Positions 1 through 5,027 of a stretch of DNA of 5,162 bases are shown here, piece by piece. Below the pieces are notes generated by a model. The model saw nothing but the letters and a program-made list of their open reading frames with translations, did not search any database and was not told the origin of the DNA. The translations under genes were made by a program, and so were the position numbers. Each line of letters opens with the position of its first letter. The stretch's first letter is position 1. The stretch is from Methanoregula sp. (GTDB lineage Archaea > Halobacteriota > Methanomicrobia > Methanomicrobiales > Methanospirillaceae), in the NCBI GenBank assembly GCA_003157895.1, contig PMKW01000067.1, forward strand, positions 527-5,688, in the 5' to 3' direction.

Positions 1-195
1 TTAATAATCTTATTGATTATCGGGGTTCTTGTGGTCGTGGGGGGATATGTTGGTTATTACGGAATAATGAAATATAACGCAGAAAAAACGCCATTATCTG
101 CTGACGAATCAATCAAAATCCTTAAAATGCGCTATGCAAAAGGTGAATTAACAACTGAAGAATACTTCCAGATGCTTGAAAATCTGAAAAAATAG
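1..195 (+). CDS. SHOCT-domain small membrane protein, 3' end (5' truncated by window)
   Basis: The frame is open from base 1, so the true start lies outside the window; 64 residues are visible. A TTG at 13 could be read as a start, but the hydrophobic segment already begins upstream of it (LIILLIIGVLVVV), so truncation is the better reading. Visible layout: one hydrophobic, probably membrane-spanning segment rich in I, L, V and G, a short polar linker, then a C-terminal SHOCT motif of about 28 residues (IKILKMRYAKGELTTEEYFQ and following MLENLKK). The signature is the KxRYAKGELTxEEY core, matching the family pattern of a short helix, a G-[EI]-[IL]-T turn and an acidic helix. SHOCT is a short C-terminal domain thought to mediate oligomerisation; no enzymatic role is known or claimed here. 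GC content is about 34% (67 of 195 by hand count), well below the por genes. It is convergent with the META lipoprotein gene. Confidence 0.8.
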   Translation, partial: LIILLIIGVLVVVGGYVGYYGIMKYNAEKTPLSADESIKILKMRYAKGELTTEEYFQMLENLKK

Positions 196-203
196 TCCTT
201 ATC

Positions 204-210
204 TTTTTTT
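204..210 (+). terminator. Poly-T terminator after the SHOCT gene
   Basis: A run of seven T begins 8 bases after the TAG stop of the SHOCT gene. Archaeal RNA polymerase terminates at such T-rich non-template tracts without needing a hairpin, and none is evident here. A second run of eight T at 350-357 could act as a backup. Confidence 0.5.
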
Positions 211-349
211 ATCGTATTGGCATATGTCAATATGAACTACTTTCAGTACGGGGACCGGTGCACTTGTTAGACAAAAAAATACCCGGAAAATCACCGAAAT
301 CAAGCAGAACTACACTATCACAATGGAGAACGGGCTTTCGTTAGCGTAA

Positions 350-357
350 TTTTTTTT
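350..357 (+). terminator. Second poly-T tract, possible backup terminator
   Basis: Eight T in a row on the + strand, preceded by a weak 4-bp stem (AACG at 329-332 pairing with CGTT at 339-342, loop GGCTTT). It could end read-through transcription from the SHOCT gene or a short transcript starting in this gap. Confidence 0.35.
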
Positions 358-411
358 GAAGAGGCATCCATAAAAAATACGAAGGGATGATCTCCGTTGT
401 TCCCGCAAGGG

Positions 412-419
412 AAAAAAAA
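412..419 (-). terminator. Poly-T terminator after the META lipoprotein gene
   Basis: Read on the - strand, eight T begin 14 bases after the lipoprotein TAG stop. The stop-to-T spacing and the following GGGAA/TTCCC stem (400-413, loop GCAA on +) fit an archaeal poly-T terminator, although the stem lies after the T run and so is not a bacterial-type terminator for this strand. Confidence 0.5.
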
Positions 420-433
420 GGATGTCCCCGGTC

Positions 434-934
434 CTACGAGGGATCGAACTGCAGGATCTTCCTGTTCGTCCTGTCAAAGATCAGCAGCTGGCCGTTGGTT
501 ACCGAATAGGTCTCGGCCCATGAGAGATCCGTGAAATATTCGGATTCCTGGCTCATGACCCCGTTCGGGGTCTGGCAGAGATGGTCCGGGACAAGCGGGC
601 GCCGGAACCAGATAATTGCCGGCTCGCCAAGCTGGTAGTCCGTGGAGTATCCGTTGCAGCCGCCGGAACCGGTGACTCTCCCCTCGGCAAAGAAGGTTGC
701 CGTGACATTACTGCCATCGACCACCTTGGACCACATCCCATTTGTATCGTCAAACCATGCAAGATTCCATGTGGTACTGGTGAGGGATGGAGGTGGAGTG
801 ACCATGGGGGTGACCGTTACCTGGGCCGCGGTTGCTGCCGGAGTTGCCGGCGTCTGTGCAGGCTGGCTGGTACAACCGGTCATGATAACGACCAGGAGAA
901 GCAGGCCTATACACGCGAAATACAGAACTTTCAT
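434..934 (-). CDS. META (HslJ-like) domain lipoprotein
   Basis: 166 residues. The N-terminus MKVLYFACIGLLLLVVIMTG followed by C21 is a lipoprotein-type signal peptide: one Lys, a hydrophobic stretch, and lipobox MTGC, so Cys21 is the likely lipidated residue and the protein is probably anchored on the outer face of the cytoplasmic membrane. A Thr/Pro/Ala-rich linker (about 22-52) leads to a META domain (about 53-164). It shows the hallmark GRVTGSGGCNGYSTDY (85-100), the second conserved Cys (C120), and the end pattern YSVTNGQLLIFD...ILQF. C93 and C120 may form a disulfide (inference). META proteins are related to bacterial heat-shock/novobiocin-resistance HslJ; a biochemical function in methanogens is not established. 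The start is ATG 934, because it begins a perfect signal peptide; an in-frame TTG at 1060 would add 42 residues ahead of it. No clear ribosome binding site precedes ATG 934, so the mRNA may be leaderless. Confidence 0.88.
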   Translation of the reverse strand: MKVLYFACIGLLLLVVIMTGCTSQPAQTPATPAATAAQVTVTPMVTPPPSLTSTTWNLAWFDDTNGMWSKVVDGSNVTATFFAEGRVTGSGGCNGYSTDYQLGEPAIIWFRRPLVPDHLCQTPNGVMSQESEYFTDLSWAETYSVTNGQLLIFDRTNRKILQFDPS

Positions 935-959
935 ACTTAATGAAGAACTCGTGCGAAAG

Positions 960-965
960 AATAAA
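960..965 (-). promoter_or_regulatory. Candidate TATA box (box A) for the META lipoprotein gene
   Basis: On the - strand TTTATT is centred about 28 bases upstream of the lipoprotein ATG (934). That spacing would put the transcription start within a few bases of the ATG, consistent with a leaderless mRNA and with the absence of a ribosome binding site. The match to the archaeal box A consensus is only partial. Confidence 0.4.
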
Positions 966-993
966 CATAGCGGTTCGACCGGCAGATTACCAT

Positions 994-1008
994 AAAAAAC
1001 CGTGCCGG
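994..1008 (-). terminator. Possible terminator of the por operon
   Basis: On the - strand a tiny CCG-GCA-CGG stem is followed directly by six T (999-994). It lies about 200 bases after the porB stop and just before the lipoprotein promoter, which is where transcription of por would need to end. The stem is only 3 bp, so the T run is the main evidence. A five-T run at 1203-1199, right after porB, is an alternative. Confidence 0.33.
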
Positions 1009-1209
1009 ATGCAATGACAGGAATACAAAAAGGAAGTGGATACAGCATGCTGTCATCCAATGAACGCCGGTACTATGCGCGGGGGGCCCGGTCTGTCATG
1101 AGACGCATGCCGGCGAATTGCCAGTAACTTTTTATTGACCCTATTTCTGATGTGCGCCCCGCCAACAACGGCAACCTCCTGCACCGGGGAACGGGTATAA
1201 AAAGGGATA

Positions 1210-2112
1210 TTATTCTTTCCTGAGATTGATATCGAGGCCGTACTTCCCGGCATTCCGGTCGGCAATGGCCTGGATGAGAGCAATCTCGGCATCCTGCCTT
1301 TTTGGCTTAAAGAGGTGGCGGAACCGCTTCTGGGTCTTTAAGTATTCCTCAACCGGTTTCCTGACCACCTTTTTCACCTTCGTGACTTTCCCGTCCACCA
1401 TCTCGAAATTCACCCAGAGGCCGGTCTCGATCGCGAGTTTTGCGATGGCAATCGTCTGATCACCCTCAAAACCCCAGCCAGTACAGCACGGGGCATGGAC
1501 CTGCACGTAGCAGGGGCCGGGAGTATTAATCGCCTTCTCGACTTTCTGTTTGAGATCTGCGGGATAAGCGATGGACGCAGTGGCAATATAGGGAGCACCG
1601 TGGGCTGCAAGAATAGCCGGCATGTCCTTTTTCGGCCTCCTGTTCCCGAAGGAGCATGTGCCGGCCGGGCTTGTAGTTGTACTCGCATCGTAGGGTGTTG
1701 CACCGGACCGCTGGATGCCGGTGTTCATGTAGGCCTCGTTGTCATAGCAGATATAGGCGAAGTCGTGGCCCCGTTCGAAGGCACCGCTGATGCAGATCAT
1801 GCCGATGTCAAACGTCGCGCCGTCTCCGGCCATGATCACAATTTTCTCTTTTCTGCCCTGTTTTTTCAGGGAGGCCTCGATGCCTGAGGCAACAGCGGAA
1901 GCGTTCTCAAACAGGGAATGGATCCACGGGACTTTCCACGCTGTCTCCGGGTAGGGTGTGGAGAAGACCTCCATGCATCCCGTGGAATTGACGACGATTG
2001 TCTCGGTCCCAGCTGCCTGCATGACGAGGCGGGCGGTAAGTGCTGCCCCGCAGCCCCCGCAGGCACGGTGGCCGCAGTCGAACAGTTCACAGGTTTTTTT
2101 CTTCTCGGCCAT
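1210..2112 (-). CDS. porB: Pyruvate:ferredoxin oxidoreductase, beta subunit
   Basis: 300 residues, full length for archaeal PorB. This subunit binds thiamine diphosphate (TPP) and the [4Fe-4S] cluster next to it, and with PorA forms the cytoplasmic active site that interconverts pyruvate + CoA and acetyl-CoA + CO2 with ferredoxin as electron partner. The TPP/Mg motif is visible as GDG (96-98) followed by NEAYMNTG (125-132), then GIQRSGATP. Likely cluster ligands are C18 and C21 (HRACGGCG), C46 (NSTGCMEV) and C209 or C210 (APCCTGWGF). Additional cysteines C8 and C13 sit just before the first ligand pair. The start ATG 2112 lies 1 base after the porA stop (TGA-A-ATG), preceded by a very strong ribosome binding site inside the end of porA. 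It is the last gene of the operon; I see no porE/porF ferredoxin genes after it, unlike some methanogens. Confidence 0.95.
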   Translation of the reverse strand: MAEKKKTCELFDCGHRACGGCGAALTARLVMQAAGTETIVVNSTGCMEVFSTPYPETAWKVPWIHSLFENASAVASGIEASLKKQGRKEKIVIMAGDGATFDIGMICISGAFERGHDFAYICYDNEAYMNTGIQRSGATPYDASTTTSPAGTCSFGNRRPKKDMPAILAAHGAPYIATASIAYPADLKQKVEKAINTPGPCYVQVHAPCCTGWGFEGDQTIAIAKLAIETGLWVNFEMVDGKVTKVKKVVRKPVEEYLKTQKRFRHLFKPKRQDAEIALIQAIADRNAGKYGLDINLRKE

Positions 2113-2113
2113 T

Positions 2114-3271
2114 TCAGATCAACTCCTTCCTGAGTCCATAGAACTGGTCGCCAATCCCATTCTCGCAGAGCGAGACGATCTCCTTGATATCCTTCTTACG
2201 GATATCGCGGCCTCCGAGACCGAGGACGTACCCCTTCACCGGTATCATGGAGCCATACATCGCGTCTCTCACTTCGATTGCAGTGGCACCGCCTTTGGCG
2301 CCAAGGGAGATGTTCTTGTCAAGCACCGCGACCCGCTTTACTTTCGATAGAGCCTTTGCGATCTCTTCGGACGGGAACGGGCGGAATACGCGGATTTTCA
2401 GGAGCCCGACTTTCTTTCCGGCGGCCCGCATCTCGTCTATGGCGTCCTTGACCGTACCGCAAACCGAACCCATGGCAACGATCACGGTCTCCGCATCGTC
2501 GAGCAGGTATCCCACAGTGAGGGCGCTGTAGTCCCTGCCGAACATCGTGCCGAACTCTTTTCCGGCCTTTGCGATCACGTCCTTTGCCCGTTTCTGGGCC
2601 TGGTCCATCTCGTACCGGAACTCGAGGTAATATTCCGGCGTTGCATACATACCGAAACTGATGGGGTCTTTTGCATCCAGTTTCTCGGCAGGATCAAATT
2701 TCGGAAGATACTGGTCGACCTGCTCCTGCAAGAGCATATCGATCGGCTCATAGGTATGCGACAGGATGAATCCGTCGAAACAGACAAACACCGGAAGCTG
2801 GATCTCCTTGCTTTCGGCTACTTTGTAGGCAAGGAAGTGGAGGTCGGTCGCCTCCTGGTTGTCTTCGGCATAGAACTGGAGCCAGCCGGCGTCCCGTAAT
2901 GAGATCGAATCCTGCATGTCGTTCCAGATCGAGAGCGGTGCACCTACGGCACGGTTGGCGATGGACATGACAATCGGCAGGCGCATACCGGCAGCATTGA
3001 AAACAACCTCGGTCATCAACAAAAGGCCCTGCGAGGTTGTTGCAGAGTAAGTCCGTGAACCCGCTGCACTTGCGCCGACACAGGCTGATAGAGCGGAGAG
3101 TTCGTTCTCGACCGTGATATATTCTGCGTCCAGCTTACCGTTTGCAACAAAATCCGCCAGCGCCTCGACAATATGGGTCTGGGGGGTGATCGGATATGCT
3201 GATACCACCTGCGGCCGACAGAGCCGGACTGCTTCTGCCACCGCATGTGACCCCTCGGTTATCTCCATCAT
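2114..3271 (-). CDS. porA: Pyruvate:ferredoxin oxidoreductase, alpha subunit
   Basis: 385 residues, the usual size of archaeal PorA. The N-terminal TPP-enzyme pyrimidine-binding domain (about 5-240) carries YPITPQT (26-32), the ENE segment with catalytic-type glutamates (55-57), TTSQGLLLM (78-86), and ANR (105-107), whose Arg107 is the likely equivalent of the pyruvate-binding Arg of bacterial enzymes. [20 protein letters not shown] (114-133) and the following EDNQEATD are typical of pyruvate-specific rather than 2-oxoglutarate or branched-chain enzymes. The C-terminal transketolase-like domain II (about 258-365) includes [12 protein letters not shown] and [10 protein letters not shown]. The start lies at ATGATG; ATG 3271 follows the porD TAA stop with no gap, and a GGAGGAG site lies 6 bases upstream of it (9 bases before the second ATG), so either Met could be used. 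Function is assigned from family motifs and operon context. Confidence 0.95.
   Translation of the reverse strand: MMEITEGSHAVAEAVRLCRPQVVSAYPITPQTHIVEALADFVANGKLDAEYITVENELSALSACVGASAAGSRTYSATTSQGLLLMTEVVFNAAGMRLPIVMSIANRAVGAPLSIWNDMQDSISLRDAGWLQFYAEDNQEATDLHFLAYKVAESKEIQLPVFVCFDGFILSHTYEPIDMLLQEQVDQYLPKFDPAEKLDAKDPISFGMYATPEYYLEFRYEMDQAQKRAKDVIAKAGKEFGTMFGRDYSALTVGYLLDDAETVIVAMGSVCGTVKDAIDEMRAAGKKVGLLKIRVFRPFPSEEIAKALSKVKRVAVLDKNISLGAKGGATAIEVRDAMYGSMIPVKGYVLGLGGRDIRKKDIKEIVSLCENGIGDQFYGLRKELI
2117..2128 (-). promoter_or_regulatory. Very strong ribosome binding site of porB, inside porA
   Basis: AAGGAGTTGATC differs by one base from the full anti-Shine-Dalgarno complement AAGGAGGTGATC. The GGAG core is 10 bases before the porB ATG, and the site encodes the last PorA residues KELI. 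It fixes the porB start and suggests efficient beta-subunit translation. Confidence 0.8.
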
Positions 3272-3532
3272 TTACTTCTCCTCCTGGTTCATGGCGATCG
3301 CTTCCTTGGGACATTCGGTTGCGCAGATCCCGCATCCCTTGCAGTACGTGAAGTCCGGGTCGAAGAACCCCTCTGCATCCTCGTGGACGCAACCCTCGGG
3401 GCAGAGTGTCTGGCACATCCCGCATTTCGAGCATTTCTCATGGTCAAAGGAGGGTTTGAAGACGCGCCATGATCCTGTCTTGTTGTCCCGCGATTTCCCG
3501 GGACGTGCCCGGCAGCCGACAGCGAGTGTCAT
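3272..3532 (-). CDS. porD: Pyruvate:ferredoxin oxidoreductase, delta (ferredoxin-like) subunit
   Basis: 86 residues, typical for PorD. It is a 2[4Fe-4S] ferredoxin-like subunit that carries electrons between the TPP site/proximal cluster and external ferredoxin. Two CxxCxxCxxxC motifs are visible: C34, C37, C40, C44 and C64, C67, C70, C74, which by the usual ferredoxin pattern give clusters ligated by 34/37/40/74 and 64/67/70/44. Two further cysteines, C7 and C48 (CPEGC), are not needed for this pattern. The N-terminal PGKSRDNKTGSWR segment is characteristic of archaeal PorD rather than a free ferredoxin. The start ATG 3532 shares one base with the porC stop (TAATG), and an AGGGGGG stretch about 9 bases upstream serves as ribosome binding site. 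The stop TAA directly abuts the porA ATG. Confidence 0.95.
   Translation of the reverse strand: MTLAVGCRARPGKSRDNKTGSWRVFKPSFDHEKCSKCGMCQTLCPEGCVHEDAEGFFDPDFTYCKGCGICATECPKEAIAMNQEEK
3278..3284 (-). promoter_or_regulatory. Ribosome binding site of porA, inside porD
   Basis: GGAGGAG ends 6 bases before the first of two tandem ATG codons and 9 bases before the second. It encodes the Glu-Glu near the porD C-terminus. Its position does not settle which of the two ATGs is used. Confidence 0.7.
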
Positions 3533-4074
3533 TATGCTGCCCCCCTGACAAAATCAAACGCCACCCGTGCGGCTTCGATATTCTTTGCTGCGAGCTCTTT
3601 ATTGAAGCGGTGGCTGAGTGCTTTCTCCAGTGCGGCAAACTGGATCTCGCCCGTTGCCGCGGCAAACGCCCCCATCAGGGTGGTGTTAGTGATGGGCAGG
3701 CCAAGTACCCTGAGCGCAATAGAAGTTGCATCGATCGTGATGAGCTTCACTCCCTCCGGGACCTGGTACTCGGGTTTCTTTTCTGTGTTCACGATCACGA
3801 TACCGCCCTTTTTTACTCCCATGAAAACATTGACATCCTTGATCAGCGTGCTGTCCTGCACGATGATATAGTCAGGTTCGTACACCTGGCTCCGTTTCCG
3901 GATCTTTTTGTCATCAAACCTGACAAATGCCTGCACGGGCGCACCCCGGCGCTCGACACCAAACGCCGGGAATGCCTGCGCAAACACGCCGCCCTCAAAT
4001 GCGGCGACGGCAATCAGTTCAGCAGCAGTGACCGACCCCTGACCACCCCTGCCGTGGATACGTAATTCTCTCAA
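3532..4074 (-). CDS. porC: Pyruvate:ferredoxin oxidoreductase, gamma subunit
   Basis: 180 residues, the normal size of archaeal PorC. This is the 2-oxoacid oxidoreductase gamma/domain III protein, which helps form the CoA-accessible surface of the complex. Visible motifs are GRGGQG (8-13), the FPAFGVERRGAPVQAFVRF stretch (35-53), and LPITNTTLMGAF (126-137). FGVERRG with APV is typical of pyruvate/2-oxoisovalerate-type gamma subunits. The start is TTG 4074: an in-frame TAA lies seven codons upstream, no ATG or GTG lies between, and TTG places RELRIHGRGGQG exactly where family members begin. A GGGGA motif (4081-4085) sits 6 bases upstream as the ribosome binding site. It is the first gene of the por operon and lies 41 bp after the marker 12 gene; a TATA-like box in that gap suggests its own promoter. 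Confidence 0.95.
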   Translation of the reverse strand: MRELRIHGRGGQGSVTAAELIAVAAFEGGVFAQAFPAFGVERRGAPVQAFVRFDDKKIRKRSQVYEPDYIIVQDSTLIKDVNVFMGVKKGGIVIVNTEKKPEYQVPEGVKLITIDATSIALRVLGLPITNTTLMGAFAAATGEIQFAALEKALSHRFNKELAAKNIEAARVAFDFVRGAA

Positions 4075-4080
4075 GAAAAA

Positions 4081-4085
4081 TCCCC
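4081..4085 (-). promoter_or_regulatory. Ribosome binding site that decides the TTG start of porC
   Basis: GGGGA lies 6 bases before TTG 4074 on the - strand. It is a partial match to the GGAGG core but is the only purine-rich element here, and it supports the unusual TTG start. Confidence 0.5.
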
Positions 4086-4106
4086 AATAATCTTACATGA
4101 TAAATC

Positions 4107-4114
4107 AATATAAA
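4107..4114 (-). promoter_or_regulatory. TATA box (box A) of the por operon
   Basis: TTTATATT on the - strand closely matches the archaeal box A consensus (TTTAWATA-like). It begins 1 base after the marker 12 stop codon. Standard spacing of about 25 bases puts transcription start near 4085, just ahead of the porC ribosome binding site and TTG start. A purine-rich BRE element upstream would lie in the last marker 12 codons and is not obvious. Confidence 0.6.
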
Positions 4115-4115
4115 T

Positions 4116-4988
4116 CTAGAGATCCACATCGAGCCCGATGATCTCTCTCCTTCCCGAAAAGACGTCCCGGGCGATCCGGGACAAACCCCTTGATGCGCAC
4201 CATTCATCAAATACGGTAACATCGCAGCTGAGCAATCCCTGCACTTCCTGTGCTATAACAGGTGCGAGACTCCCGGCAAGTGCAACCTTTGCCCGGGTAT
4301 TGAGCAGCCGGAGCGCCGCGCATTCCATGGCAGCAAACATTGCTACCGCCCGCATCCGTTCACCTTCGGGCAGTGAGAAGTTCACGCCGGCATGTTGGAA
4401 CGCCTCGTTTGCCGTCCACGTCCCGGCATCCACCTTCCGGATCGCGTCCACATCGAGCGCCCCGTGCAGGGTGCCGGGTGCAAAGATGCAGGCATCGAAT
4501 GCCCCGACCAGTTTCCCCCCGGATACGAGAAGCGAGACGGTATTCGAACTGACATCGGAGACTATCACGTCGTCTCCCAGCGAACGGCAGACTTCGTACG
4601 CGATCCCGATCTTCTCGGGGCTTGTCTGGTGGGAGTAGGCCTTGAACCGGGGATCGGTGGGGGAGTTACGGTGGATACCAGGTATGACGACGGCAGGGAT
4701 CCCGCTTGCCGCCACCTCATCGTAAACCCTTGTTCCGCCACCGATATGCTTGCCGGCCCCGTCGCGGCTCACGATACCCCGGTCCTTTACCTTCCGGATG
4801 TCGGTGATGAGCGCAATATTATCCCCCATGGAATAGCAGATCGCAATCCCGTCAATCTCATCGGGCGGGCAGATGCGGGAGAGATCGGCGATGCAAAAAT
4901 CCTTAGCTTCCTCCCGCGATATCTTGAACTCGCTGTCTTCCCCGGCGAACCGCATCGCAGTCGTACCGTGATCGATCCCGATAAACAT
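4116..4988 (-). CDS. Methanogenesis marker protein 12 (UPF0285), ASKHA-fold protein of unknown function
   Basis: 290 residues. The protein opens with MFIGIDHGTTAMRF, a phosphate-1-type loop of the sugar kinase/Hsp70/actin (ASKHA) superfamily. SDVSSNTVSLLVSGGKLVGA (144-163) resembles the phosphate-2 region, followed by FDACIFAPGTLHGALDVDAI (164-183), the most diagnostic stretch for the family, and VALAGSLAP (235-243) looks like the adenosine loop. Members occur almost universally in methanogens; no function is established, and nucleotide binding is inferred from the fold. I chose ATG 4988 because AGGATT (4995-5000) lies 8-9 bases upstream and the conserved N-terminus begins there; the frame stays open to 5159, but those 57 extra residues are antisense to the divergent epimerase gene. 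The gene ends 41 bp before porC, on the same strand. Confidence 0.92.
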   Translation of the reverse strand: MFIGIDHGTTAMRFAGEDSEFKISREEAKDFCIADLSRICPPDEIDGIAICYSMGDNIALITDIRKVKDRGIVSRDGAGKHIGGGTRVYDEVAASGIPAVVIPGIHRNSPTDPRFKAYSHQTSPEKIGIAYEVCRSLGDDVIVSDVSSNTVSLLVSGGKLVGAFDACIFAPGTLHGALDVDAIRKVDAGTWTANEAFQHAGVNFSLPEGERMRAVAMFAAMECAALRLLNTRAKVALAGSLAPVIAQEVQGLLSCDVTVFDEWCASRGLSRIARDVFSGRREIIGLDVDL

Positions 4989-5027
4989 AGCAGTAATCCT
5001 ATAGCATGGATGACATATTAGGTAGTG
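4989..5027. promoter_or_regulatory. Short divergent control region between marker 12 and the epimerase gene
   Basis: Only 39 bp separate the two divergent start codons. On the - strand AGGATT (4995-5000) is the marker 12 ribosome binding site, and TAATAT (5015-5020) is a possible TATA element about 30 bases before its ATG. On the + strand AGGT (5020-5023) is a weak site for the epimerase, and CTATAG (4999-5004) is a poor TATA candidate. The epimerase promoter may instead lie inside marker 12. Promoter assignments here are weak inference. Confidence 0.35.

Larger units (their letters stand above)
196..433. other. Convergent intergenic region with terminator-like poly-T tracts and a near-palindrome
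   Basis: This 238-bp AT-rich stretch separates the SHOCT gene (+) from the META lipoprotein gene (-). It contains T7 at 204-210 and T8 at 350-357 on the + strand, and T7 (273-279) and T8 (412-419) on the - strand, all suited to archaeal poly-T termination. It also holds a 16-bp near-palindrome at 216-231 and a 5-bp stem with a GCAA loop at 400-413. No ORF longer than about 35 codons is present, and none of the short ones has a convincing ribosome binding site. I see no tRNA-like or CRISPR-like structure. Confidence 0.7.
935..1209. other. Intergenic region between porB and the META lipoprotein gene
   Basis: A 275-bp gap. Read on the - strand it holds, in order: TTTTTATA (1203-1196), an AGGAGG sequence (1180-1175), a 31-codon ORF opening at tandem TTG codons (1168-1073), a CCGGCACGG-T6 terminator-like element (1008-994), and the lipoprotein TATA box (965-960). 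I see no tRNA, conserved RNA or repeat here. The ORF is not annotated as a gene because it resembles no family I recognise. Confidence 0.6.

Noticed and set aside
199..303. 34-residue - strand ORF from a TTG in the convergent gap, with a hydrophobic first third
   Set aside because: No ribosome binding site, non-ATG start, crosses terminator-like tracts, and I could not assign it to any family or confirm a transposase remnant.
258..344. 28-residue + strand ORF from a GTG in the convergent gap
   Set aside because: Too short, no ribosome binding site, and no recognisable similarity; ends just before a poly-T tract by chance.
581..995. Overlapping + strand ORFs of about 117-119 codons opposite the META lipoprotein
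   Set aside because: The - strand frame has a signal peptide, lipobox and META motif; the + frames show none.
935..1060. 42-residue extension of the META lipoprotein from a TTG at 1060
   Set aside because: It would bury the signal peptide and lipobox inside the protein; ATG 934 gives a standard lipoprotein N-terminus.
1053..1292. 79-codon - strand ORF overlapping the end of porB
   Set aside because: Half of it lies in another frame of porB, and the remainder shows no domain or good start.
3469..4065. Long + strand ORF (198 codons) opposite porC
   Set aside because: Antisense shadow of porC; its sequence resembles no family and the porC assignment is unambiguous.
4392..5021. Long + strand ORF (209 codons) opposite marker 12
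   Set aside because: Shadow of the high-GC third-position coding pattern of marker 12; no recognisable domain or ribosome binding site.
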